The notes beneath the pieces are model-generated. The model was given only the letters and a program-made list of their open reading frames with translations, was not told where the DNA came from and made no database searches. Both the position numbers and the translations under genes were made by a program. This document shows positions 37,296 to 51,800 of a stretch of DNA of 64,000 nt, piece after piece; position 1 is the stretch's first letter, and each line of letters begins with the position of its first letter. The stretch is from Nymphaea colorata (Eukaryota; Streptophyta; Magnoliopsida; Nymphaeales; Nymphaeaceae): positions 1,178,001-1,242,000 of the forward strand of contig NC_045146.1 of NCBI RefSeq assembly GCF_008831285.2, given 5' to 3'.

Positions 37296-37765
37296 CAAAT
37301 GTTCAAGTGGACCTTGAACATGTGTCTCAAGTTGGCACAGCCTGGTTCATTTTGATGCTTATAACAGATCTCAGCCACGATCTCCGCAACCAATTAAAGG
37401 TTCGGAAGCAACATATATTGCATGTTTTCCATCCTAAAAAAATAGAAGAGATACCAAATCATGGGGTTCTATGAAACCAAACCAAAAGTTGCTGCTTACG
37501 AGGATGAGCAAAGTTCCAACTTCCAAGAATTAAAGCACCCGAAGGATGAGAACAGATCCACTGGATTTGGCAAGAGACTGCTCATTAGTTATTTTCATTT
37601 ATAGAAGCCAAAAATTGCATTATTTACAGCATGATGACCAGTTTGAGTGCAACCAAAAACCTCCGTAACATTCTAAAAGCCAATAAAACGACAGAACTGT
37701 TATTATATGAACAAAATATACATAAATACAAAAAAACTAGGCAGGCAGCTTCCTAATGCGATCAT
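36520..37765. other. 3' flank of the GMI1-like gene; (GA)n at 37262-37292
   Basis: The part next to 37766 is presumably GMI1 3'UTR (minus). A frame at 37199-37474 is built around the GA repeat and has no domain. Confidence 0.4.
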
Positions 37766-40700
37766 TTATTTGAATGGAAGGCCCAAAGGAAACGAATCAA
37801 GGAAGACACCGTTTCCCTCATAAAATGCCTGCAGCTTGTCCTTCTTCTTTCTGAATTTCTGCAGCAAAGTTTTGTGTACCTCATCTTCCTTGAGATATTC
37901 TTCATTGATCCACTTTAAGTGGGCTTCAGCCTCCATTATTCTTACCCCACATTCCACAAGTTGCATGTGGACAGCCTCAATCTCGGAAGGCACAACAGGA
38001 AAAAGTATGTCCGGCTCCCTAGAAAACCAAAGCTTTTAACTTAGAGCCAATTACTTTGGAAATATCAAATCCACCTAAAACAGAATAAGAGGCAAAACGG
38101 CATATAAAGAAAAAACGTGGTCATTAGCTTGGGGAAACTCAATGTTCCCCCTAAACATAGTTCACATGGACAAGTGAATGTGGACATTCTCCAAGGAAGT
38201 ACGAGTCATGACACATCAAAGTCTCATTTTAGGGATAGGGCCAGTAAAATAGCTCAACGGACAAAAAGGGCCTTGTTTGGAATTGTCAACCAACTGCAAA
38301 TCCCTCCAGTTAATAGTGCACAAACTTATTGCAAGCCAAACCAAGCCTAAGAGTGAGATCAATATCCGACAACAAGCAGTACCATTTTTCAAGAAAAGCT
38401 TCCTTTAGAGTTGAATATATAATGTACATGAACGATAAGACAGATAAGCACAGTCAACGTGTAGCAAACATGCAATGCACAAGTTTTCAGTACACAATAC
38501 AAGGGCATATGCCAAAACTTTGGTTTTAGCTCATAAACATCAATGAGTTGGCACAACCGAATGCAACAGAAAAAAAAAATGCTTACCAATGCCCAAGAGG
38601 AAGGATGCCCTTCCTGCTCACAACGCCACCATCAAGGGAGATTGCATCAGCCTTTAGAATTGAAACAGCCTTTTCCATTTCAACTCTTGTTTTATAAACC
38701 TGAAGTTCACCAAAAAGTGTATAGAATAAAGTTTCACGAAGACCGAGACCAGAAGAAGTTACTGAAGACAAGTGATTGGTGTCAATGTTGATCATGTTAA
38801 CTGCAAAACCCAAGAAACCGGATGGGATTTCACCAGTTGGCAGCTTTGGGTTTGGAAAACTCAGATTTCTTTTACTGCCCACAATGATGCCAGAATAGGG
38901 GCTGCAGCAAAACACAAAATGATCACAACAAATATTCATAAAAGTAACTAAGTTACGAATCAACATTGTTTCCAATTATTATTATTATTATTATTATTTT
39001 TTACATGACACTTTAATAAATGAAGCATCTAAACTCATGAGAAAGAAAATTGTAGCAAAAGTAGTTCTCCAACAGAAAGAGAAAGGATTCATTGGTTATA
39101 GAATACATGACTGAAAATCAATAACTCACAAAGCAGATCTGAGAACTAATTAAATCATTACAACCCGGCTTTCATAAGCCTACAAAAAAAGAAAGCACCA
39201 ACAAGCTAGAAATTTTCTTGCTGAGGCCAGCCAATGGCTAGCTCAGCTTCAGTCTCTAATTGGCTGAGCAGAAATAGATAGAAAGAGAACAACGACCATG
39301 AGTATTTCACAAAATGTGATACTTCAAAACAGCACAGCATTTGTCACTATCGCTAGGAATAGTTGCATGTATGTGATTACATCCAGCTAGGCAGGTTCCA
39401 ACTACCGTTTGAGAACAGCATGACTGAAGGGAAGGGCAAAACCAGAAATAATATGTATGTTGGGCAAGCATGTGATTGTAATTCCAGAAACACTAGGATG
39501 CACCTGCATTCTGCAAGTATAGGAAAAAGTCATACAGGATTTCAGCTAAAAGGTCCAGCAAGTTGCAAGATTCTCCAACCAGTTCTGTCAGAAAATGTCT
39601 TGTAAATACAATATATTTATGTACACACTATATCTATGCACACATGTATATATTTTATCTATACTCATATGTAAGTAGAGCATATGTGATTATATATATA
39701 TATATATAGGTGAGCCATGTAATTTTTTTCAGATTTTTATGTTTGGTATTTCTTTATTTCTGTTTTTATCTTTAGTTTGGGTGGAGTCCGTTGGAACTAG
39801 TCCAACGGCTAGTTCCCTTCTAGCCTTTCTTTCACTTGTGTATTGCGATGCATTTTCTGTGGAATTATTGTTGTGACTGCTTTCAGTCACAATTTTCTCC
39901 TACTTCATACATAGGTCCACAAAGGGGTGAGTAGAAAAACATGTAAGCCCAACACAATGGAAAAGAAAATGCAATTAAGCTTTGCCTTCACTACCTTATA
40001 TCTTCAAGACATATTACAAAGAAGCGCTTGTCTATTGTCCCACTGCAAGAAGCTGCCTCTCTATTAAGGGCAAGGGTCCAGTCCATGTTTTCTGTTAAAT
40101 AATACCTCTCTAACGCTCTTCCAGCTGCATATGATTTGCAAACGATTGCCCTCAAGTACTTTTCTCCCAAATACTCCGACAACATCCTACAAATGGAAAC
40201 AAGACTCAGAAGCAAAGCATTACATGTATAGCAAAGATGCTGCCCATGGTTTCAAAGGAACTTGGCAAATTGGCAATTAATAAAAAGAACTTACCGACTT
40301 AATCTCTTATCATCAACAGTTCCAAGAAGAGAAACAATACCAACAACATTATTCATAACATCATTCGGGGATTCTGAAGAATCCAAAAACTTATGCAGAA
40401 TACAAGACGCAGCATCACTCTTCCCTTCAATTTGTTTAATGACATGTTCCTTAGTGTACTTGATGTAATCACTTAAATCATAACCATGACTTCCGCTTGA
40501 AGCTACAAATTTGCATCCACAAATTACAGATACACAACAATCAGCATTTAATAAAGTTTAGCATTCAAAAGACAGAATCTTCTAATATCATCAAACAAAC
40601 AGTCTAGCTTGAGACAACCATCTAAAATCAAGGAGGTCTAATCTATTCAAATATTTCTTTGGCATTGAAATTGGAGGAACTTTTTCTTCCATGACACCCA

Positions 40701-43700
40701 TTCTACAACTGAATGCTATACTTTTTTAAGAGTGAAAGAGAATGAGAAAAACAGATATGCATGAAGAAACAGAGACAGTAAAAATAATTATCAAGACCTT
40801 GTAAGACTTGCACTTCTTGTTCAAGTTCGCTTATCTGAACCTCAAGAAGTTTCAGCCTATCTTCATGAATTTTAACCTGTTTTCCTAATTCCTCAAGGTT
40901 TTGTTTTAATTTCTGCATACAATGCCAAGAAAATAGAACCAGTGTTAGAAAAACAAAGCAAAGCAAAACGGATATCCTCTTGGTAGGTATTAATTACTAA
41001 TAACTTCAATCCAATATTCTTAGAAGTTCCGAGAATAAAACAAACTGTCCATCGCTGCAACACAAAATATATAACATAACCCCCACGTTGTAGCACATAA
41101 TTATGCCATACCTGAAATCCTCAGAAAAGCAAGATACCATAGTAAGGAAGGAAATGTACTCATTTGTTCAAAACTCAAATGACTAAACAATAGATGGCTT
41201 CAATAAATTTTATCCACATGTACATTATAGATGCTTCCATTTTTTCATTTTACCCACATAACTTTGCCCATTGGCAATGGCATGACATAGCAATGTCTTC
41301 TTCCCAGCTTCGAATAGTGAGAAGCCACATGACGAAGGCCTAGATGATCACCTTTTTCAGTCATGAAGTATCACAAAGTTAGATCCTTCGATAGAGCTCA
41401 GGCAATACGGGCTTCGAACTCTCCTGATCCCTTATCATCTTTTACATTCCTTCCTCTCTCTCTCATTAGCAAATAATTACAGGTTAAATACATCCATAGC
41501 ATTCAAAATATACTTTCCACTTTTCCAGTTATGTTGCATTAGAAGCACAATTAGATACTTGTTGTATCACCCACACATGCACAAACATAGAGAACGGGAG
41601 AGAGAGCTAAATTATTTAATAAAGCATTTCAAATTAATTATGTTAAAGAATACGAGTGTTGCAGACTAATGCTTGGGACAAACCAACAAATTCGTATGGT
41701 CGTACCGATCATTTGCTTAGCTAGATATGCATTGTGCAACATGCTTGTGGGTGCAATCGAAGCTAAGGAAGCTAAATTCAAGTAAAAAGTTTTGCATTCA
41801 AAACATGCATAACTGTGACACAAAGATGAGGCAGCTTGGGTTTAAAGTATAGTAATAAAAAATGCGAAAAAATTTGATAAAATAAATTTCCATTTAAAAC
41901 TTAAAAAAACACGTTTTTTTAATAAAATGTTAAAAACAACAAAAGCATTTTTTTATTTTTTTTCACTTTTTTCATTTTTCATTTTTTTAATGTCAAACAG
42001 ATTTTTTTCCATTTTCTATTTTTTATTTGTTGCAAATCTACTTATCTTTTGATGTTTGTGTTATTATTTTCTCGCTTATTTTATTTAACCCCCATTTTTA
42101 GTTTTTTTAAATTTTTAAAAATTTACCATATTTTCCTTTTTTTCAAGCTCACCGTATTATACCCGAGAAAAACCTTGCTGTTTAAAACTCTGAAATGTTT
42201 GGAGAGCATAGTTAAAGGCAACAGACCCATAGCCACACATGGACCAAGAACAAGCTTCTCACACTAGTGTGAGGTTTGTACAATGTGTTGTGTGTTAGTT
42301 AAGGCCATTATCACAAAAAAACTCATCCTATTGGAAAAAAACACATATAATACGCCAAAACAGTCAGGTGTATAAAACATGGAAAAAACGCATCTTTTAA
42401 AAAAGAATGCCAGAAGAAAAAAACGTGAAAAAAATGCGTATTATACACGTTTTTTCACATTTTTTCCGTAATTCTTATGATTTTTTTTATTTTTTTATAA
42501 TTTTCAGGATTTATTAAATGTTTTAAATTTTTTAAAAATTTGCCGAGATTTTCCCAAGATATACAACTTTGCCGTATTATACCCGAGAAATTCGTTGCCG
42601 TATAAAACTTGTACACATTTTTTGTAACAATCACTTAAGGCTAATTCCCTAGTGGATGCATATGTAGAAATTGCATCATGACTTGTGGCATGGGGTCGAT
42701 CCAGATAAGCCTTCAATGTCAAATAAGTTGATGAGCTGGATTGTAAGGCAAAAACAACAACTAGCTTTGGCTAAGGATTTTCCTAGATCACTTAATCAAT
42801 GCAGAAACTTTCAAATAAAAGAGAGATTTTGAAGAAGACAAGTCAACTTTGCGCACTTAAATTCTGACATTAGAAAGGTCATATGATGGTCATTGAATGT
42901 GGGGGGAGCACTCTTCTACCTTCACATACTAACCTCCAGCCATCGTCACATATACTATTTACGAGTATTATATGGAGAGGACTTTCTCAGTTATAATACA
43001 ACAAAGTTGTATATCTCAGAAAAAATCTCGAGAAAATCTTGGCTAATTTTAAAAAATTTTAAAAAATTTTGAAAATTATATAAAAATAAAATAAATGAAA
43101 AATTAATAAAAAGCACGTATTATACCCATTTTTTCACGTTTTTTATATTCTAGCATTTAAAAAAGTGTCTTAATGCCATTTTATTCAGCTGACTTTTGGC
43201 GCATTTATCATGTTTTTTTTCGATTAATACGCGATATTTGTGACAATACCTTCAACCATGTTAGGAAGAGTGGAAGTTGGCTAAACCTTGGAGCAGCCTT
43301 TGAAATCAAATCAGCTAAAAGGTCTCACTAGCTAGGTTGGTTTTGAGAACTGCAATGGATTTGGAAGCCCAATTGAGTATGCATACTAGTCAGACAAACC
43401 TAAAGATCAATGACAACTTTCCAGGAGAAAAGTGACCTAGAAAAAGTGAACAAAAAGACAAACCTTGAACCTTGGAATCAGGCAAGTTGTTCATTATCTT
43501 GGACTTATCTTGATCTTTCCCTCAACTAGGGGAGACACTTGATGAGCACTTGGAACAAAGTGGCTATGACATTGCTGACATTTGGGAAATGGTTACATTA
43601 GTGCAAAAAATGGTAATTGGATGTTATGAGAAATGACAATCAGCAAAGCAAATTGCAGTTAAGTTGCTTAGTGAAGATAGCTAGACCATGAGATACTCGA

Positions 43701-46139
43701 CATGGAAAAAGACCGTGCTTGAGGCATGACTTGAAGGTAAAGCCTGAGCCTGAATTAGCATGTCTTGAGAGATGAGCAGATTGGACAAAACACATAGGTC
43801 GATCTTGTTATTCAGGGATCTTTAACTGCATTTTAGATATGACTAAGGGTGTTCCTTTGTGTTTGTATCTACTTCCCCTAGTATATAGTGTCTGTCAGTA
43901 TATGCCTTGTTACCTTGTAAGGGAGCACCAGCCCATCAGTCAGTGTCATTGTCTATATGTATCAGTTCCCTTGCTTTGGGTGTTTGGCAAGCATAGTCTT
44001 CTATGAATCTTCGTACACCCTTGTAAGTAAAAGTCGAGTTTAAGTTTCCTTGCTTACACCATCCAAGACGTACTGTTTTCTTAAACTAATGACATAGTGC
44101 ATTGGGTATTTTCGATCTTCCACTTTATGTTCTTTTGAGTTATTTGCACATGCACATGCACTTGCACTCCAAGCATGCTGCAAAGGTGGACCGTTGTGCC
44201 GCATGGACCGCAGGAAGGTTGGCCCGTGACAAAGGAGAAGTTAGTTTCCCAAAGAAGACTAAGGCAAAGCCTTAAAGTGAATTCTCCGAATATGCAGTTA
44301 GAAAAAGGCATAATGGATACGTTAGCCCAGGTTTTTTATTTAAAGCTAAGAGCCTAAGAATCCGTTTGAGCTTATGTAAAAGAAAAATAAACTGTAGATA
44401 ATGATGGGCCATCAAAGGCTGTAATGGACCACTGGTACCGAAGACAACAATGAGACAATGAGGATGCCAGCAATTTCCGACTCCTCCCATCTGTCAACCT
44501 GACTTTTCTATGCACAGCCAGCACTCCAGGGCTTAGGCTGTGCAGACGGATGCCAAGGCTAGCAGGAGAATATTACAAGCCAATATTGGCTTGGCTGACC
44601 GAATGGTATGGATATTGGTTCCACCAAGCTATCCATCACATCATGTGAAACATTTTGGGGATCAATTGAATCTGAGTCAGGCAGAAAAATTTGCACTTTG
44701 AATGTGCGTCGCTATGATACAGGGATGAGGCAGACATGAGCTCAAATGTAGTAGATCCATAGCTAAGTACAGACTGTCATCAACCTCCATGTAAAAAAAA
44801 CTCGGTTAATGCATGTGGGTGCATATAGATCTATGTCACATAGGTGCGGGTGCAGGTGAAAATGTAAGTAACAAAATATGTGTGTGTGTGTATGAGAAAG
44901 TAAATGAAAAAAATACTTCTATAATAAGCTTTTTATTGTAATAAAAGAGAATTTGGAAAGTAAGATGGCAAGTCATTCAAAGGAAACATTTGTTGGAATG
45001 CTAACAAATGGGAAGTTTGAAACAAAAAAAAAGGAAGTTTACAAGAACCTTAATCCTGCATTGTATTCCCCTCCCACTGCTAAGTACGTGCTCTTTCCCA
45101 ACTCCTCTTTTGTCTTCTTGTACCCCTCTCCCCTTCCTACTCTATGTTCCCCTCCTTTGCCCCCTTCCTCTCCTTTTTTTATCTCTCTTTTGGTGAGTTC
45201 CGCACCCTTTGTCAAGGCACCCAGGCAGGGCCTAACGCCTAGGCAGGCCTAGGCAAAAGAGGCGACCAATTTTTTTTTTTTTAGTTATGTTAATATGTCA
45301 AGTTATTTTGACTAACTATTTACTAATATTTGAAATGTGAAGAGTAGTAATATAACAAGCATAATGTGTTGACTTCATTGCATATGCAAAATCAATAGAG
45401 GAAGTTTAACATTACTCATCAAATGTAATCTAATACAAGAAAAAAAAAATCTAATCTCTAGAAGAAGGAATGTAAATCTGCAAGAAGGCTTTAATCCATC
45501 TGTATAAAGAAAGACATAATATAATAAAAAAAGACTAACAGTACATAATAGTATACATATAAGTACATAACCATACTAACGTGTACATAACAATATATAC
45601 TCAATCAAGTACACAACAATATATACTCAATTAAGTGCACAATATATATAGTCAATAAACTTTAATTGAAAGGGAAGGTGACTTTTCACTTTCCCATGGA
45701 CTAGGCGAGTTGGTGCCTAGGTGAGCCTAAGCGCCAGCCTAGCCACCAACACATATCCCGTCACACAAGTGGTGGACTTAGGCGATGGGTGTGGACTCAT
45801 GCTTAGTCCATGCCTAAGCGAGATCTAGGCGAGGCCTACCAACATAGGCCGCACTCTAGCAGCACCCACATCACATCAACATGGGATCCCTGTCCAAACT
45901 ACTGCCTCCAAGTCTTACAGATGTGGATTTGAGTTAATTCCCCTTGTCGAAACATGAGGCACGATTGCAACATGCATCATGACACAAGGTCAAGCTAAGT
46001 AAAAGTTTGCCATCAAATAAGACAATGATCAGCCACCTTAGTTATGAGATAAAGCTGCAACTATTGTCACATAGGGCCGGTACGGGTACCGGTTCAGGTA
46101 CGGAGCATTTTTAAAAAACTCAGTTACAGGGGTACGGCC

Positions 46140-46180
<41 letters not shown>

Positions 46181-48764
46181 TGATTTCTTTTCTCTATTTT
46201 GATTTTTCCTTGATTTTTTTTCTCTATCTTGATTTTTACTTGTTTAGTAGTTTATGGCTTCTAAGAAATTTAGTCTCTACAATAAAAGTTTTACTGAAGT
46301 TATTTAGAAGCCAAGATACAGAAATTTTTCATTAAATCCCCTCATTAATAGTCTTTACGTAGTAGGTTCAGTACTTGGGCTGTCTCTATCACTCTCTCCT
46401 TCATTAGACCTCTTTTTAGTTAATCTTCATTATTATAGCATATTACATATACAGATAACATTCATTATTACAGCAGCAAATATACAGCTAACCTTCATTA
46501 TTACAGCATTAAATAGTATGCATAGCCACGGTATATACAGTAATAGTAAAAAGTACTCTACATTTCAAAAAAGGACTTGGTCAACTTTGACAGTCATAAA
46601 ATGGACAGGTGCAGTCCTGGGTATGTGGACCGTATCTGGCATGATTTTGACCATATCCAGACAGACCCAGCAGCGTACTTCTACCCATAACCGTACTGTA
46701 CCGGGTCGGTACAAGTGCTGCTCCATCTGAGCAGTTCCCATGTGATATAGGCTGTGACCGACTTTGCTTGGGACTTCTTCCCAAGGCAGTTTCTCTTAAG
46801 TCATCTTGTTAGTATAAGAACTACTGAAAGAATGGCATGCATGGTGAAATTCAAGGCCATTAATCATCTGATGGGTGATGTAATCAAGGCCTGAATGATG
46901 CTTGGTTGGGTGTTGGGGAGCACTTCTTTTCTAGCCCATCAAAACAAAATTCCCACTATGCTAGAGTTCTGATTGGTTGAAAAGGCTTGGAGCAAACCCT
47001 CACACCAATCAACACACAAAATTTGACCAGTGGTAGAGAATAGTTTTGAGTCTTTTGACTATACCTTCTTTGAAAAATCCAAAGCATAAGAATAACATTT
47101 ACAAAGTACTTGAAAAAACTATTATTATTTTCAAAAATAATGGGAATTTTCATAACAACATAATAGATTTGACTCATAACAATGTTTTCCCATGTGCAGA
47201 CATAGGTGTACATGTAATATATCTATACCATTTGTTGTTTGTTTGTCATAGGCATGTGCACATATGCTGAACATATGCACACTGTTCTGGTCTCACAAGA
47301 GAATATGGCATATTCTAGTATACTCAAATACGGTAGCACATAGATATTTCTCACATTTTTCTTCTTCATGTCAAAAATCCAAGGGGTAGAATTTTATGCA
47401 CAGAAATTTACTGAGAAAATAAATAAAAAGGGATCTGGTTCCCGCCTAATACTAACACCAAACCACATATATAGTTACATATCGTCCCCTACACAACAGA
47501 ATGCTTCTCATCTGGTCAAGTTGTCTCAAAAATTTGGACAAAAGGAGTTTGAAAAGAGACCTACAAAACCAAATATGCAGAATATGACATACATTAACAG
47601 CACATAAACATATGCAGATGATATTGTATAGCTTGAAAAACTTATATCTAAATTTACCATTTCTCAAGGAGGACCACGATCAAGTTCCTAGAATATATGC
47701 CAAATGACACTGGGAAAACTAACCTTCTCATCATTTTCAATGTACAGGAGGAAAGTAGATATATCTTTAGAATTCTGAAAGGGCACAATCTTGTGATCAT
47801 ACTGACACTGGTGCATCTCTACGAGTTCTGAGACACTCACTGTTTCCAGTTTGGGTGCCATAAGGATGTTAACCTATACAGATAGACAAGTAGTTGCATC
47901 ACAAACAAAATTACAGAAGGCAATCACCTAATGGCCTTTGCCGACCTCCAGGAAATTACGTAAAAGCTAAAAAAAATCACCTCAATGGTTTTGCTGAGCT
48001 CTGGATGCCTAGAATGAAAAGCTCGAAAACTGAAGTTCCCAGGCTGTGTAGGCAGTTGAATAGCAGGCACTTTACACTTTCCATGGTCAAAACTGTAATG
48101 AATTATGTCACAGGAATTTGACAATCCTGAAGTTATGGTGAGAGTATGAAGTTGCCCATGTATTTCTTCATCGATAGAACCAACAGTATCAACTACCCCA
48201 AAGACAACATTCTCCAGCTGGGATCCAAGCTTACAATGTGCAGGTATCTGAACAAAGCAACATAAAGCAGAAAAGAACATGCTACATCCAAGTTCAACAC
48301 ACAAAGAAAAAAATAGCATACCACAGAAACAAGCTTTAATTCCCTCTCCAGAATTGAGATCTTTCTGTTGAACAGCAATGTTTCCCCAGAAAATACTGAG
48401 AGATGCACTGCCATAAATAGAGAAAACTTGGAAAATTGTCTCCAGAGTCCGCACAGGAAGAAACCAACTATAGCAACCAAGTATGCATCGACTTTATATT
48501 CAATAAAAAATTCTAATAAAACATAAACTGAAAAAAGTCACACTCTCACAACCAAGTATGAACCATTTTAGATTCAATAGAAAATTCTAATAAAACATAA
48601 ACTGAAAAAATATCACACTCTCACAACCAAGTTTTTGCAGGCTTAAGCTACTAAAACGCACAGATTTGTAATGTAATTTTTATGATAGTAAATAATTTGT
48701 TATAATATTTTTTTTTTGTTTTCTGAATTAGTGGTCTGTCTCTCTCTCTCCCCCCCACCCCCCC

Positions 48765-48839
<75 letters not shown>

Positions 48840-51800
48840 GTGTGTGTAACTATAGATCAACTATCACTCAGTTGAAATCATGTTTGAAAGGTACCAAAAA
48901 CCATTTTTTTCTCATCCAAACAAAAACCAGGTTTTCAAAAGTAAAGACCTGGTTTTTGTCATACTACCTGAACACTAAAACCAGGTTTTCAGAAAATTAA
49001 AAAAATGATTTCCCGACACCAGGTTTTGACAATAAACATTGTTCCAGTGGGTTTATCCAAACGCCACCTCAGTGTTTGAAAGTGGAAAAGCACACACTCA
49101 GGGAGAAATCCAGTTCAACCAGCAGCAACGGATATCTAAAGAAGAGTCGATAAATCACTTATATAAGAAATCTGTCCAACGGTTGGCAAGCAGAAAGGAA
49201 AGCAGGTTGTCATCTTCAAAAGCATCGAAGAGGATCAGTTCCAACAGCGTGCAGCAACACATGCATAAACTTGATGAGCCAACAAACAGAGACCAATCTA
49301 TGATTCATGTAATATATCCAGATATATTGTGCCAATTTGCAAAGCACAATGAAAAAAGAAAACACAAACATTTGGAGTTTACTGAGGCATAATAATAAAG
49401 TGAATTTTATTGAATAATCAGAATGAGAACAATAAGATAGGAGAAAAATAAAATGTTTACGAGATCATCAAAAATCAAGAAACTGCCCTCAATATATAGA
49501 AGGAAGACAAAGAACTATCTGTCGGGCTAGCCGTTGGAGCTAGATAACTGTTAGATCTCTGCTAAGATGTAGGTAAAAAATACAAAAATTATAGAAAATG
49601 ATAAAATAAAAACTGTCACAAAATAATCCCATACACATTAACCTATTGTATTCACAAGTACATACACATATATATACACTTAATGATATGCATTTGCATA
49701 AATTGAAGAGCCTAATCACTGTATAGTATACAGTGTATGCTATCAAAGTCGCTAGGTGCAGCCCATGTGCAGGCTGCGCCTGCCGCCTAGAGCCTAGGCG
49801 CACTTAGGCAACTGTTTGACAGTTTCTGACCATAACTGTTAATAACTTAATATATATATACTATATTAATAATTTGATTACTAAGTTATAGATATGACTG
49901 CCAATAAACTTAATATCATATAATATAATATATCAGACTGTCATATATAACTTAATATAAAAATGTGGAAAACAACTATTATACATATTAAGTCATTAAC
50001 TATTAAGATGTAATATGACTAATATCTCAGCTGGTAGAGCAGAGGACTGAAAATCCTCGTGTCACCAGTGCCAATCTGGTTCCTGGCATGATATAGTCAT
50101 ATAACAACAATCCATAACAGTCAATAATATAATATCTATATTATACTTGTATATTGAAGACAAAAGGTAAAGTTTATAGCATTGAAGATTCAAGAAACTG
50201 CAAATCAATACAATAAGTTCAAAACTTCAAATGTTCACTACTGATTCATTGAAATAATACAAATTTGATTACAGATAACTTCATAAAATAACAAAAAAAA
50301 AGCATAGTGATATGAAGAAGACAATGCAAGTCCATCAGCATCTGAATCATCATCTAAAGAATCTCAGCACAGCAGACAGCTGAATGTGAACGGGCCTTTT
50401 ATTTGCTACTGAATCCATGCTGAAATAGCCATTTGCACATTTAAGAAAAATAGTCTATTCGGCTTCGACAACTTAAAACTATGCACCAGTCTCTAACATT
50501 CTTTAAGAACTTCAGAACCGTCTACTCGACTTCCAAGGCCTAGGCATAACTAAGCATGGGCCTAAGCGCCCCACCACCTGCATCGGCTAAATTCTTGAAC
50601 TTAGGCGATGCAGGTTGAGTAACACCTAGGTGCACACATAGGTGATTGCCTCGACAATGTATGTAAGAACAAATATAATATTTTTACATGTATTCTAACA
50701 GTTTATAAAATCCAGTGTTAGTTTTGTTTTGTTTTGTAGTCAATAACTCAATATAACCTTTTCATGTATATTTCTCTTTTAATGTTTCCCTTCCCTTTTA
50801 GCATTAAAAGGCTTTGGAACAGAATTTATGCTTTTTACAAGTTAGGTTCCATTGTGGTACTTCCTTTGGACACAAATACATGTTGCAGTACACATTTTAC
50901 ATCATCAGTAGTCTCTGTTCTCTGGCATTCAGCACTATCTCGCAGCAAGGAAGTGGCTGCAGCCTCCATTTCTCTCGCAGCAAGATCACCTGGGCTTATG
51001 TATAGGCCCAGACTCCTAGTAGCACCAACCAGCCTAGCCTTAGGCATGTGTGTGACTGTGTTTAAAATATATATAGAAGGTGAAGACAGAAAGACAAGAT
51101 GTATTGCTACCATTTTTGTTGTCTAAGGGTAGCCCCATCATTTTGCCTACCAATCCAACAGGTATAGAAGGATGAAGAATGCCCAAGCTTAGAAAAATTA
51201 TTTGAAACGTGCAATATGCAAAAAGGATTCAACAAGATTTTCAAGATTAGCGATCATAACTTTATCACCGTGATTCTGATCTAGATATTAGATTTTCATT
51301 TTCCATTAAATCAATAGCGTGCTTTGGGCTTCGAAACAATGCAGAGTGTCTAGTCAAAATTTCACAATGTAATTTACTTGTGAAAGGGAACATTTAGTAA
51401 ACTTTCCAAAGACATTCTCCAGAAAGGCACTGGCATCAACAGCACAAGTTATAACATGCAGAACAAGTATGAGCTTCAGAGGGATCATGAAGTGGAGCCA
51501 CAGGTTTTAGAAATTAGAACCATCAACCATGATGAAACATGTGGACCGACAAGTGAAGATAGCAAACATCGAATGAACTTAGTGTTTTTTTTTTTAAATA
51601 ATTAGAGTGCATATGTGGACCACACCAAATAAGGAAAACTTCAGCAACCTACAACAGCTTCTTTCAAAAAGATCTTAGTAAATGGCCCTACCCATTGTAC
51701 CAAGGGTCTGAATCAACATAAAGAACTTATGTTAGCAATAAATAGATAAGTCAACCAACCTTCACCTTAATTTCAAAAGTAACATAACAACCAAGGACCA

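Noticed and set aside
37199-37474. 91-codon plus frame
   Set aside because: Built around a GA microsatellite; no domain and no splice context.
48651-48860. Ile/Tyr repeat frame
   Set aside because: Translation of a TA microsatellite.
50022-50088. Functional nuclear tRNA-Phe
   Set aside because: The 5' acceptor strand is missing and the T loop is altered; matches the plastid rather than the nuclear gene.
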